DNA from: Candidatus Omnitrophota bacterium | GTDB taxonomy: Bacteria > Omnitrophota > Gorgyraeia > JABMRG01 > JAFGKX01 | Assembly: GCA_016928375.1 (NCBI GenBank) | Contig: JAFGKX010000104.1 | Span: forward strand, 1-12,799 | Reading direction: 5' to 3' | DNA: 12,799 bases | In this document: positions 1 to 6,229 of the stretch, one piece after another | How positions within the stretch are numbered: the first letter of the stretch is position 1 | Layout of the letters: the number at the start of each line of letters is the position of its first letter | Translations under genes and position numbers: made by a program | The notes under the pieces: generated by a model | Seen by the model: only the letters and a program-made list of their open reading frames with translations | The model's database searches: none | What the model was told of the DNA's origin: nothing

Positions 1-1
1 C

Positions 2-256
2 ACCAAACCTACCCCGCTATTAGAAGAAGAAGTCGCCGCTATTCTTAAACAAGCAGAGGAAAAAAAGGAAAAGCCCACGCCTAAGATAATATTTGAAAAA
101 GGCGAAGGCGTTAAAATAACAGACGGCCCGTTTACGAATTTTAACGGCGTTGTAGATGAGATTAATCCGGAAAAAGGAAAAGTTAAAGTATCTGTGATGA
201 TATTCGGCAGGCCCACTCCGGTCGAGCTTGAATGTTGGCAGGTAGAAAAGGTTTAA
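2..256 (+). CDS. nusG: Transcription termination/antitermination protein NusG, C-terminal part (partial)
   Basis: The reading frame is open from the window edge to the TAA at 254-256, giving the last 84 residues of NusG; the start lies outside the window. The visible part begins with a charged Glu/Lys-rich linker (LLEEEVAAILKQAEEKKEK) and continues with the KOW domain: EGVKITDGPF, NFNGVVDEI, NPEKGKVKV and IFGRPTPVELE are classic NusG C-terminal signatures. In the family, this domain contacts Rho or ribosomal protein S10 while the missing N-terminal domain binds the RNA polymerase clamp. The stop codon lies 4 nt before rplK, the common nusG-rplKA arrangement. The identity is very secure; only the N-terminal domain cannot be assessed. 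Confidence 0.97.
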   Translation, partial: TKPTPLLEEEVAAILKQAEEKKEKPTPKIIFEKGEGVKITDGPFTNFNGVVDEINPEKGKVKVSVMIFGRPTPVELECWQVEKV

Positions 257-260
257 AGAT

Positions 261-707
261 ATGGCAGCTCCAGTCAAAAAAAAGAAAAAGCCGATAAAGG
301 TAAAGATAAAATTGTATTGCCCTGCAGGCGCCGCTAATCCGGCTCCGCCGGTAGGCCCGGCATTAGGCCAGCACGGCGTTAATATAATGGAATTCTGCAA
401 GTCATTTAACGAGCAGACAAAAAATAGAGAAGGGCTTACGCTGCCGGTAGTTATAGACGTATACGAAGACAGAACGTTTTCTTTTATTATAAAAAGCCCG
501 CCATGCTCCGTATTGCTTAAAAAGGCGGCTAATATTGCAAAGGCATCCGGCGTACCAAATAAAGAAAAAGTCGGGAAAGTAACAAAAGAGCAGGTTGCTG
601 CTATAGCAAAAGAAAAAATGGCTGATTTGAATACCGATAATATAGAAATGGCAATGAAGGTTGTTAAGGGCACAGCCCGCAGTATGGGCATAGATATAGA
701 AGGATAA
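261..707 (+). CDS. rplK: 50S ribosomal protein L11
   Basis: 148 residues, slightly longer than the usual 141 or so because of a Lys-rich N-terminal extension (MAAPVKKKKKPIKVKIK). L11 binds the GTPase-associated region of 23S rRNA at the stalk base. The N-terminal domain shows the proline-rich PAGAANPAPPVGPALGQ block (residues 21-37), the region that binds thiopeptide antibiotics in the family. The C-terminal rRNA-binding domain shows PNKEKVGKVT (99-108) and ends with KGTARSMGIDIEG. Cys20 and Cys82 sit where most homologues have other residues. The ATG at 261 follows nusG by 4 nt, with AAAAGG at 246-251, inside the end of nusG, as a fair ribosome binding site. The lysine run is encoded by an A8 tract. 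Identity is certain. Confidence 0.98.
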   Translation: MAAPVKKKKKPIKVKIKLYCPAGAANPAPPVGPALGQHGVNIMEFCKSFNEQTKNREGLTLPVVIDVYEDRTFSFIIKSPPCSVLLKKAANIAKASGVPNKEKVGKVTKEQVAAIAKEKMADLNTDNIEMAMKVVKGTARSMGIDIEG

Positions 708-720
708 AATAAAAATACAA

Positions 721-1416
721 ATGGCTATATCAACAAGCAAAAGAATGAAGCAGGCAAAGGGTTTGGTGGAACAGTCAAAATCCTATAAACTTGAAGAGGC
801 GGTGTCTATTTTAAAAAAGGCTCCGCAGCCAAAATTTAACCAAAGCGTAGAGCTGGCGGTAAAATTGAATTTGGACATGAAAGAGAATCCTCAGCCGGTA
901 AGAGGGACTGTCGTTCTTCCGCACGGCACCGGCAGGGCCGTAAAGGTAGCTGTTTTTTGTAAGGAAAATCACGCTCAGGCTGCAAAAGAGGCAGGGGCGG
1001 ATATAGTGGGCGCCGAGGACCTGATTAAAAAAGTTTCAGAAGGATTTATGGATTTCGATGTAGCAGTTGCGATGCCTGATATGATGAAAGATTTAGCGAA
1101 ACTCGGAAAAATATTAGGCCCGCGCGGCCTTATGCCCAGCCCTAAAGCAGGTACTGTAACCGATGATGTGGCAGCTGCAGTCAGCCAGACGAAAAAAGGC
1201 AAAGTTGAATTCAAGATGGATAAAGGCGCATGCATTAATATGGCTGTCGGAAAAGTAGCATTCGAAGAAATCGCCATATGCGAAAACGCAAGAGTACTTA
1301 TACAGGCAATAAAGCATAATAAACCTGCTCACGTAAAAGGACAATTCATAAAAAGCGTCAGCATGTCGACAACTATGGGCCCAGGCGTAAGGCTGGATCC
1401 TCAGGAGTATAGATAA
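721..1416 (+). CDS. rplA: 50S ribosomal protein L1
   Basis: 231 residues, matching the usual length of about 230. L1 forms the mobile L1 stalk of the 50S subunit near the E site and, in many bacteria, represses its own operon by binding mRNA. Family signatures are all present: VRGTVVLPHGTGR (60-72), ILGPRGLMPSPKAGTVT (131-147) and the C-terminal MSTTMGPGVRLDP. The start is set by alignment of MAISTSKRMKQAKG with the usual M..KR start of L1. The 13-nt gap to rplK is A-rich and has no Shine-Dalgarno at normal spacing; the nearest AAGGA (700-704) is 16 nt away. A later Met codon at 745 would remove conserved residues. The stop is 1 nt before rplJ. No leader site resembling the L1 target on 23S rRNA was recognised. 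Confidence 0.98.
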   Translation: MAISTSKRMKQAKGLVEQSKSYKLEEAVSILKKAPQPKFNQSVELAVKLNLDMKENPQPVRGTVVLPHGTGRAVKVAVFCKENHAQAAKEAGADIVGAEDLIKKVSEGFMDFDVAVAMPDMMKDLAKLGKILGPRGLMPSPKAGTVTDDVAAAVSQTKKGKVEFKMDKGACINMAVGKVAFEEIAICENARVLIQAIKHNKPAHVKGQFIKSVSMSTTMGPGVRLDPQEYR

Positions 1417-1417
1417 A

Positions 1418-1966
1418 ATGGCCGAAAAACAGGTAAAACCGGGCAAGCTGTTAAAGAAACACATGATAGATCAGATAGCGAAGCGTTTTAAAACTGCTAC
1501 CCATATGCTTATAACCGACTGCGGTAAACTTACAAACAAACAGTCGGAGGATTTAAGGCGCAGGCTTAAAAAAGTATCCAGTGATTACCTCGCTGTTAAA
1601 AATTCAATGTGTATCAAGGCGCTGGAGAAGCTTAAAATAGAGGGTTTGGCGGAACATATTAAAAGTACATGCGGAATTTCTTTCGGATCAAACGACCCAA
1701 TTGCTGCCTGCAAAGTGCTGGCGGAATTTGCAAAAGAAAGCGAAAAATTACAGCTTAAAGCTGCTTATATAGACGGGAAGATAATTACCGAAGACAGTTT
1801 AAAGAAATTAGCATTAATACCATCAAGAGAAGTGTTGCTGACAAAATTGGTAATGTGCCTTAACAGCCCTGTGCGTGGTATGGTTATGGCGCTGTCGGCA
1901 ATCAACGGCAAATTTGTATACGCATTGAACGCAATAAAAGAACAAAAGGAAAGGGCCCCTCGCTAG
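1418..1966 (+). CDS. rplJ: 50S ribosomal protein L10
   Basis: 182 residues, within the normal L10 range. L10 anchors L7/L12 dimers to the stalk base beside L11. The N-terminal rRNA-binding domain shows KRFKTATHMLITDCGKLT followed by LRRRLKKVSSDYLAVKNSM, matching the family pattern that ends in VKN(T/S). The C-terminal helix that carries L12 dimers starts near PSREVLLTKLVMCLNSPVRG (about 135-154) and runs to about 177. The ATG follows the rplA stop by one base and uses AGGAG (1403-1407), inside rplA, as ribosome binding site, which implies translational coupling. The last residues, ERAPR, are encoded by GC-rich DNA just before a palindromic repeat and may be a late addition. Identity is secure. 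Confidence 0.96.
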   Translation: MAEKQVKPGKLLKKHMIDQIAKRFKTATHMLITDCGKLTNKQSEDLRRRLKKVSSDYLAVKNSMCIKALEKLKIEGLAEHIKSTCGISFGSNDPIAACKVLAEFAKESEKLQLKAAYIDGKIITEDSLKKLALIPSREVLLTKLVMCLNSPVRGMVMALSAINGKFVYALNAIKEQKERAPR

Positions 1967-1970
1967 TAAC

Positions 1971-2015
1971 AAGTCCTCGCGCTTGCTCGCCTGCCTGCCG
2001 GCAAGGCAGGGACTT
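1971..2015. repeat. GC-rich composite inverted repeat in the rplJ-rplL gap
   Basis: An inner perfect 7-bp inverted repeat, CCTGCCT (1990-1996) and AGGCAGG (2004-2010), encloses a 7-nt loop GCCGGCA. The centre of the loop is itself close to palindromic. An outer arm AAGTCC (1971-1976) is complementary to GGACTT (2010-2015), with a 13-nt asymmetric stretch rich in CG and GCTCG on the 5' side. No T-tract follows, so this does not look like an intrinsic terminator. The base composition differs sharply from the AT-leaning genes around it. It resembles short dispersed palindromic repeats found in many copies in some uncultured bacterial genomes; that is recollection, and copy number cannot be seen from one window. 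In the transcript it would form a stable hairpin between the L10 and L12 cistrons. Confidence 0.7.
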
Positions 2016-2052
2016 TAGTAGTGCTCGGGACAATCTTAACTTCGTTAAAATT

Positions 2053-2058
2053 GGAGGA
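2053..2058 (+). promoter_or_regulatory. Strong Shine-Dalgarno site of rplL
   Basis: GGAGGA lies 7 nt before the ATG at 2066 and is the best match to the anti-Shine-Dalgarno in the window. It decides the rplL start. An in-frame GTG at 2021 would add 15 residues, has no such site, and would extend the protein beyond the family N-terminus. A strong site fits the need for several L12 copies per ribosome, while the other stalk proteins are needed once. A weak hairpin, TTAAC (2036-2040) with GTTAA (2044-2048), lies just upstream. Confidence 0.8.
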
Positions 2059-2065
2059 AAATAAA

Positions 2066-2470
2066 ATGGCTGACGAAGCAAAAAAAGATGTTGTGATGAC
2101 GAAAGAACAGGAGGAATTTGTTAAAAAGGTAGAGAGTATGTCTGTTCTTGAGCTGGCAGAACTGGTAAAAGTGCTTGAGCAGAAATTCGGCGTTTCCGCA
2201 GCTGCACCGGTTATGGTTGCAGGCGCAGGCGCTGCTGCCGCAGAAGCTGTTGAAGAAAAAACTACCTTTAATGTCGAGCTTACCGAGACAGGAGCCAACA
2301 AGATACAGGTTATAAAAGAGATACGTTCTATAACCACCCTGGGCTTAAAAGAAGCAAAGGATCTTGTTGATGCCGCGCCTAAAGTGGTAAAAGAAAATGC
2401 GACAAAAGAAGAGGCAGATCAGATTAAGAAAAAACTGGAAACTGCCGGCGCAAAAGTAACTTTAAAGTAG
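2066..2470 (+). CDS. rplL: 50S ribosomal protein L7/L12
   Basis: 134 residues against about 120-130 in most bacteria; a charged N-terminal lead of about 12 residues (MADEAKKDVVMT) accounts for the excess. L7/L12 forms the dimers of the ribosomal stalk that recruit and stimulate GTPase factors such as EF-G. The N-terminal dimerisation domain (EEFVKKVESMSVLELAELVK, about 16-35) is followed by an Ala/Gly-rich flexible hinge (about 44-62). The C-terminal factor-binding domain (65-134) contains the conserved KIQVIKEIRSITTLGLKEAK (79-98) and LVDAAPK. The ATG at 2066 is chosen for its strong GGAGG site. The gene is separated from rplJ by 99 nt, the longest gap of the window, and from rpoB by 45 nt with no visible attenuator. 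Confidence 0.97.
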   Translation: MADEAKKDVVMTKEQEEFVKKVESMSVLELAELVKVLEQKFGVSAAAPVMVAGAGAAAAEAVEEKTTFNVELTETGANKIQVIKEIRSITTLGLKEAKDLVDAAPKVVKENATKEEADQIKKKLETAGAKVTLK

Positions 2471-2515
2471 TAAAACTTAAAAAATCCGGATCTGTAATGG
2501 CCGAGAGGAATTGCA

Positions 2516-5500
2516 ATGCCTTTAAAAATAAAAGATTTCTCAAAACTTAAGCAGGCGCATAGAATACCGAACCTGCTGGATATACAGCTTGATTCTTATA
2601 AAGAGTTCCTGCAGGCAGACGTGCCTAAAAATAAGCGCAAAAGCCATGGGCTGCAGCAAGTATTCGAAGAGGTGTTCCCGATAGAAAGTTACGACGGGGA
2701 ATACCACCTTGAATTTGTGAATTATACGCTTGCAAAACCAAAATACGATATTGATGAATGTAAATCCAGGGGCATGACCTATGCAGCTGTTTTAAAGATA
2801 AAAGTTAAGCTTAAAGGCAAAAAAGAAGTAAAAGAGCAGGAAGTTTACATAGGCGAGCTTCCTCTGATGACTTCCGTCGGCACATTCATAATAAACGGAG
2901 ACGAGCGCGTCGTAGTCAGCCAGATGCACCGCTCTCCGGGAATATCCTTTGAATGTGAACCGCATATAAGCGGCAAAAAATTATATTCAGCCAGGATAAT
3001 ACCTTACAGGGGAGCATGGATTGAATTCGAGTTCGATGCAAACGGTATTTTACACGTTGTTATCGACAGGCGTAGAAAAATTTTAGCAACTGTACTGCTC
3101 AGGGCCATGGGGCTTGCAAAAGACGAAGATATATTAGCGGAATTCGGCGGCGTAAAAGAAATAAATTCTCCGGACAAGAATGGCCTTAAAGGGCTGCTTG
3201 GATTATTTAATGCTACGGATATCGTTGAAGATGAAACAGAAACAGTACTTTTGGCTAAACATGAAAAGATTACCACAGAGACAGTAGAGAAACTAAGCCA
3301 GCATAAGATAAAGTTAATCAAAGTGGTGGAGCGGCCCGTAAAGGAAATTATGGACACGCTGCATAAAGACCACTTCAAGAATAAAGAAGACGCGCTCCTT
3401 GACATATACAGAAAACTTCGCCCGGGAGACCCGCCGACTATCGAAAGCGCAAGCTCTCTTATTGAAAAAATGTTTTTAGATGGAAAAAGATACGACCTGG
3501 GCCGGGTTGGGCGCTATATTCTGAATAAAAAACTGGACATGAAGGCTTCTTTGTCGAAGCGTATTATTGACCTTACAACGATAATAGCCGCAATAAAAGA
3601 GCTCATAAGGCGAAAACAGGCCGAGGCTGAACCTGACGATATAGACCATCTGGGCAACAGGCGCGTGCGCACCGTAGGAGAGCTTCTGCAGAATCAGTTC
3701 AGGATAGGTTTGGCAAGGATGGAACGTTCGGCAAAAGAAAGGCTATCTATATATGAGCTGGAAAATATATTGCCGTATAATCTGATTAATTCAAAAATAG
3801 TCGCTGCTATAGTAAGAGATTTCTTCGCAAGAAGCCAGCTTTCGCAGTTTATGGACCAGACCAATCCTTTAGCCGAAATGACGCACAAAAGACGCCTTTC
3901 TGCGTTGGGCCCGGGCGGGCTCTCGAGAGAAAGAGCAGGCTTTGAAGTAAGAGACGTGCATTATTCGCATTATGGGAGGATTTGTCCTATAGAAACACCA
4001 GAGGGGCCCAATATAGGCCTTATTGCGTCGCTTAGCACATACGCGCGCATCAATGAATTTGGTTTTATAGAAACGCCTTACAAAAAAGTAGAAGGCGGTA
4101 AAGTAATAGAAAAAATAGAATACCTTTCAGCGGATGTGGAAGATAAATATTATATAGCCCAGGCAAATTCAAAAGTTGATAAATCCGGCCGCTTTGAAGA
4201 AAAAATGATTTTCTGCCGTTATAAAAATAACTTTATAATGACGCCGGCCGATGATGTTCAGTATATGGACGTATCTCCTGCTCAATTAGTCAGTATCGCA
4301 GCGAGCCTTATACCGTTTTTAGAGCACGACGACGCAAATCGCGCGCTTATGGGCTCCAATATGCAGAGACAGGCGGTTCCGCTGTTGTATCCCGAAGCGC
4401 CTTTGGTCAATACAGGCATGGAGAGAAAATGCGCCTACGACTCAGGCGCTGTAATAGTGGCCAGCGCAGAGGGCACAGTAAAGCATGTTCAATCCGATCT
4501 TATACAAATCGGGCTGAATGAATATAAACTGAAAAAATTTAAAAGGTCAAACGCATCTACATGCGTTAATCAGAGGCCTATCGTAGAAGTAGGCGATAAG
4601 GTAAAAGAAGGCCAGGTAATAGCAGATGGCGCAGCTACTAAAGACGGAGATTTATCGTTGGGCAGGAATGTGTTGGTTGCGTTTATGCCATGGCGCGGAT
4701 ATAATTTTGAAGACGCTATTTTAATAAGCGAGAGGGCATTAAAGGAAGATGTCTTTACCTCGGTGCATATAGAAGAATTTGAAATAGAGGCGAGGGATAC
4801 CAGGCTCGGCCCGGAAGAAATAACAAGAGATATACCAAATGTGGGCGAGGAAGCGCTCAACGACCTTGATCAGGACGGTATTATCAGGATAGGCGCGGAA
4901 GTAAGCGCAGGCGATATATTGGTGGGAAAAGTTTCTCCTAAAAGTGAAACTGAGCTTTCGCCTGAAGAAAAGCTGCTGCGCGCGATATTCGGAGAAAAAG
5001 CAGGCGACGTCAGAGATGCGTCACTCGTAGTGCCGCCGGGCATAGAAGGCATAGTCGTTGATGTTAAAATATTTTCGCGAAAAAGTAAAAAACCAAAAAG
5101 CAAAGAAGAGCTTAAGAAAGAGCTGGAAGGGATAGACGAGATAAGGAAATTTTATACGACTCAGATAAACAACCTGGAAAAAGAAAAATTGCAGAAACTG
5201 ACAAAACTGCTTGTGGGCCAGAAGATTACTGCCGCGCTCCTTGACGAAGAAACCGGCGATATCGTAATCTCTTCGGGTAAGACAATAAAATCTTCGGATA
5301 TGAAAAAGATCGCAAAATGCGACATGTCTACGTTGCGCTTAACCGAAGAAAATCAGATTGCCGAGGAAGAAATCGAAAAGGCAATGCGTATATTCGATGA
5401 GCAGATAGAAGAACTTATATATGAACAAGACAGAGAAATAGATAAAATTAAAAGAGGGGACGAGCTTCCTCCGGGAATACTTAAAAAGGTAGTAGTAAAT

Positions 5501-6229
5501 ATTGCAAGCAAGAGAAAAATAGCAGCCGGGGATAAAGTTGCCGGCCGCCATGGCAACAAAGGCGTAATTGCGAAAATAGTTCCCGAAGAAGATATGCCGT
5601 TTTTACCGGATGGTACGCATGTTGATATGGTTTTAAATCCTCTGGGCGTACCTTCGCGTATGAACGTAGGCCAAATATTGGAGACACATTTAGGGTGGGC
5701 AGGAAAAGTGCTTGGTTTTAAGGCAACCAGCCCTGTATTCGACGGAGCAAGCGAAATAGAGATTAAGCGGTATATGCACGAAGCAAAATTGCCGGAAAAC
5801 GGTAAAATAGAATTAAGAGACGGATTTACCGGGGAACCTTTCCAGCAGCACGTCACTGTAGGATACATTTATATGCTGAAACTTATACATCTTGTGGATG
5901 ATAAAATACACGCGCGTTCTATAGGCCCGTATTCGTTGGTTACGCAGCAGCCGCTCGGAGGAAAAGCGCAATTCGGAGGCCAAAGGCTCGGAGAAATGGA
6001 AGTTTGGGCGCTTGAGGCATATGGCGCTGCGCACACGTTACAGGAGCTTTTGACCGTAAAAAGCGACGATGTTTTAGGCAGGACGAAGGTATATGAATCA
6101 ATAGTCAAAGGCGAACACGCATTGCAACCCGGAACTCCCGAGTCCTTTAATGTTCTGTTAAAAGAATTACAGAGTCTGGGGCTGGATATAAAAGTTGAAA
6201 AGGTAGACAAAGCTCATGATAGAGACTAA
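2516..6229 (+). CDS. rpoB: DNA-directed RNA polymerase subunit beta
   Basis: 1237 residues. Beta forms one pincer of RNA polymerase and part of the active centre. The start MPLKIKDFSKLKQAHRIPNL aligns with the usual beginning, and GAGAGGAA (2503-2510) is its ribosome binding site. The rifampicin pocket is recognisable: SQLSQFMD (440-447), THKRRLSALGPGG (456-468), with D447, H457, S462 and L464 equivalent to E. coli D516, H526, S531 and L533, all sensitive-type. T449 and A453 replace E. coli N518 and S522. CPIETPEGPNIGL, GYNFEDAI (728-735) and GRHGNKG (1010-1016) follow. The SI1/beta-i4 region (about 205-310) is shortened compared with E. coli, while a charged, coiled-coil-like beta-i9/SI2-type insertion is present (about 855-985). 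The C-terminus ends near LGLDIKVEKV. The 3' end overlaps rpoC by 14 nt. Confidence 0.99.
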   Translation: MPLKIKDFSKLKQAHRIPNLLDIQLDSYKEFLQADVPKNKRKSHGLQQVFEEVFPIESYDGEYHLEFVNYTLAKPKYDIDECKSRGMTYAAVLKIKVKLKGKKEVKEQEVYIGELPLMTSVGTFIINGDERVVVSQMHRSPGISFECEPHISGKKLYSARIIPYRGAWIEFEFDANGILHVVIDRRRKILATVLLRAMGLAKDEDILAEFGGVKEINSPDKNGLKGLLGLFNATDIVEDETETVLLAKHEKITTETVEKLSQHKIKLIKVVERPVKEIMDTLHKDHFKNKEDALLDIYRKLRPGDPPTIESASSLIEKMFLDGKRYDLGRVGRYILNKKLDMKASLSKRIIDLTTIIAAIKELIRRKQAEAEPDDIDHLGNRRVRTVGELLQNQFRIGLARMERSAKERLSIYELENILPYNLINSKIVAAIVRDFFARSQLSQFMDQTNPLAEMTHKRRLSALGPGGLSRERAGFEVRDVHYSHYGRICPIETPEGPNIGLIASLSTYARINEFGFIETPYKKVEGGKVIEKIEYLSADVEDKYYIAQANSKVDKSGRFEEKMIFCRYKNNFIMTPADDVQYMDVSPAQLVSIAASLIPFLEHDDANRALMGSNMQRQAVPLLYPEAPLVNTGMERKCAYDSGAVIVASAEGTVKHVQSDLIQIGLNEYKLKKFKRSNASTCVNQRPIVEVGDKVKEGQVIADGAATKDGDLSLGRNVLVAFMPWRGYNFEDAILISERALKEDVFTSVHIEEFEIEARDTRLGPEEITRDIPNVGEEALNDLDQDGIIRIGAEVSAGDILVGKVSPKSETELSPEEKLLRAIFGEKAGDVRDASLVVPPGIEGIVVDVKIFSRKSKKPKSKEELKKELEGIDEIRKFYTTQINNLEKEKLQKLTKLLVGQKITAALLDEETGDIVISSGKTIKSSDMKKIAKCDMSTLRLTEENQIAEEEIEKAMRIFDEQIEELIYEQDREIDKIKRGDELPPGILKKVVVNIASKRKIAAGDKVAGRHGNKGVIAKIVPEEDMPFLPDGTHVDMVLNPLGVPSRMNVGQILETHLGWAGKVLGFKATSPVFDGASEIEIKRYMHEAKLPENGKIELRDGFTGEPFQQHVTVGYIYMLKLIHLVDDKIHARSIGPYSLVTQQPLGGKAQFGGQRLGEMEVWALEAYGAAHTLQELLTVKSDDVLGRTKVYESIVKGEHALQPGTPESFNVLLKELQSLGLDIKVEKVDKAHDRD

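Noticed and set aside
240..300. L1 autoregulatory site near the rplK start
   Set aside because: I could not find a structure resembling the 23S L1-binding helix; the gap to nusG is only 4 nt.
20..691. Long antisense open frame of 223 codons opposite nusG and rplK
   Set aside because: It lies fully opposite two certain genes, the product is Phe-rich with no recognisable family, and it has the composition expected from the reverse of Lys/Glu-rich coding sequence.
1990..2016. Palindrome in the rplJ-rplL gap as an intrinsic terminator
   Set aside because: The hairpin is followed by GACTTTAGTAG with no T-tract, and essential genes downstream depend on read-through.
2023..2051. Internal promoter before rplL using TAAAAT as a -10 box
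   Set aside because: At the proper spacing the -35 position reads GCTCGG, with no similarity to TTGACA; AT-rich hexamers are common here.
2021..2065. GTG start at 2021 extending rplL by 15 residues
   Set aside because: The ATG at 2066 has a near-perfect Shine-Dalgarno and matches the family N-terminus; the extension would be read through the ribosome binding site.
1963..2337. Antisense open frame covering the rplJ-rplL gap
   Set aside because: Most of it is the complement of rplL (Ala/Ser-rich product) and it merely runs through the palindrome; no sign of a separate gene.
2471..2515. Attenuator or RNase III site in the rplL-rpoB gap
   Set aside because: Only an 8-bp palindrome ATCCGGAT (2484-2491) without a loop is present; it cannot form a hairpin of note and no T-tract follows.
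5353..5868. Antisense open frame of 171 codons opposite rpoB
   Set aside because: A shadow of rpoB; Ser/Pro/Thr-rich low-complexity product without motifs or ribosome binding site.
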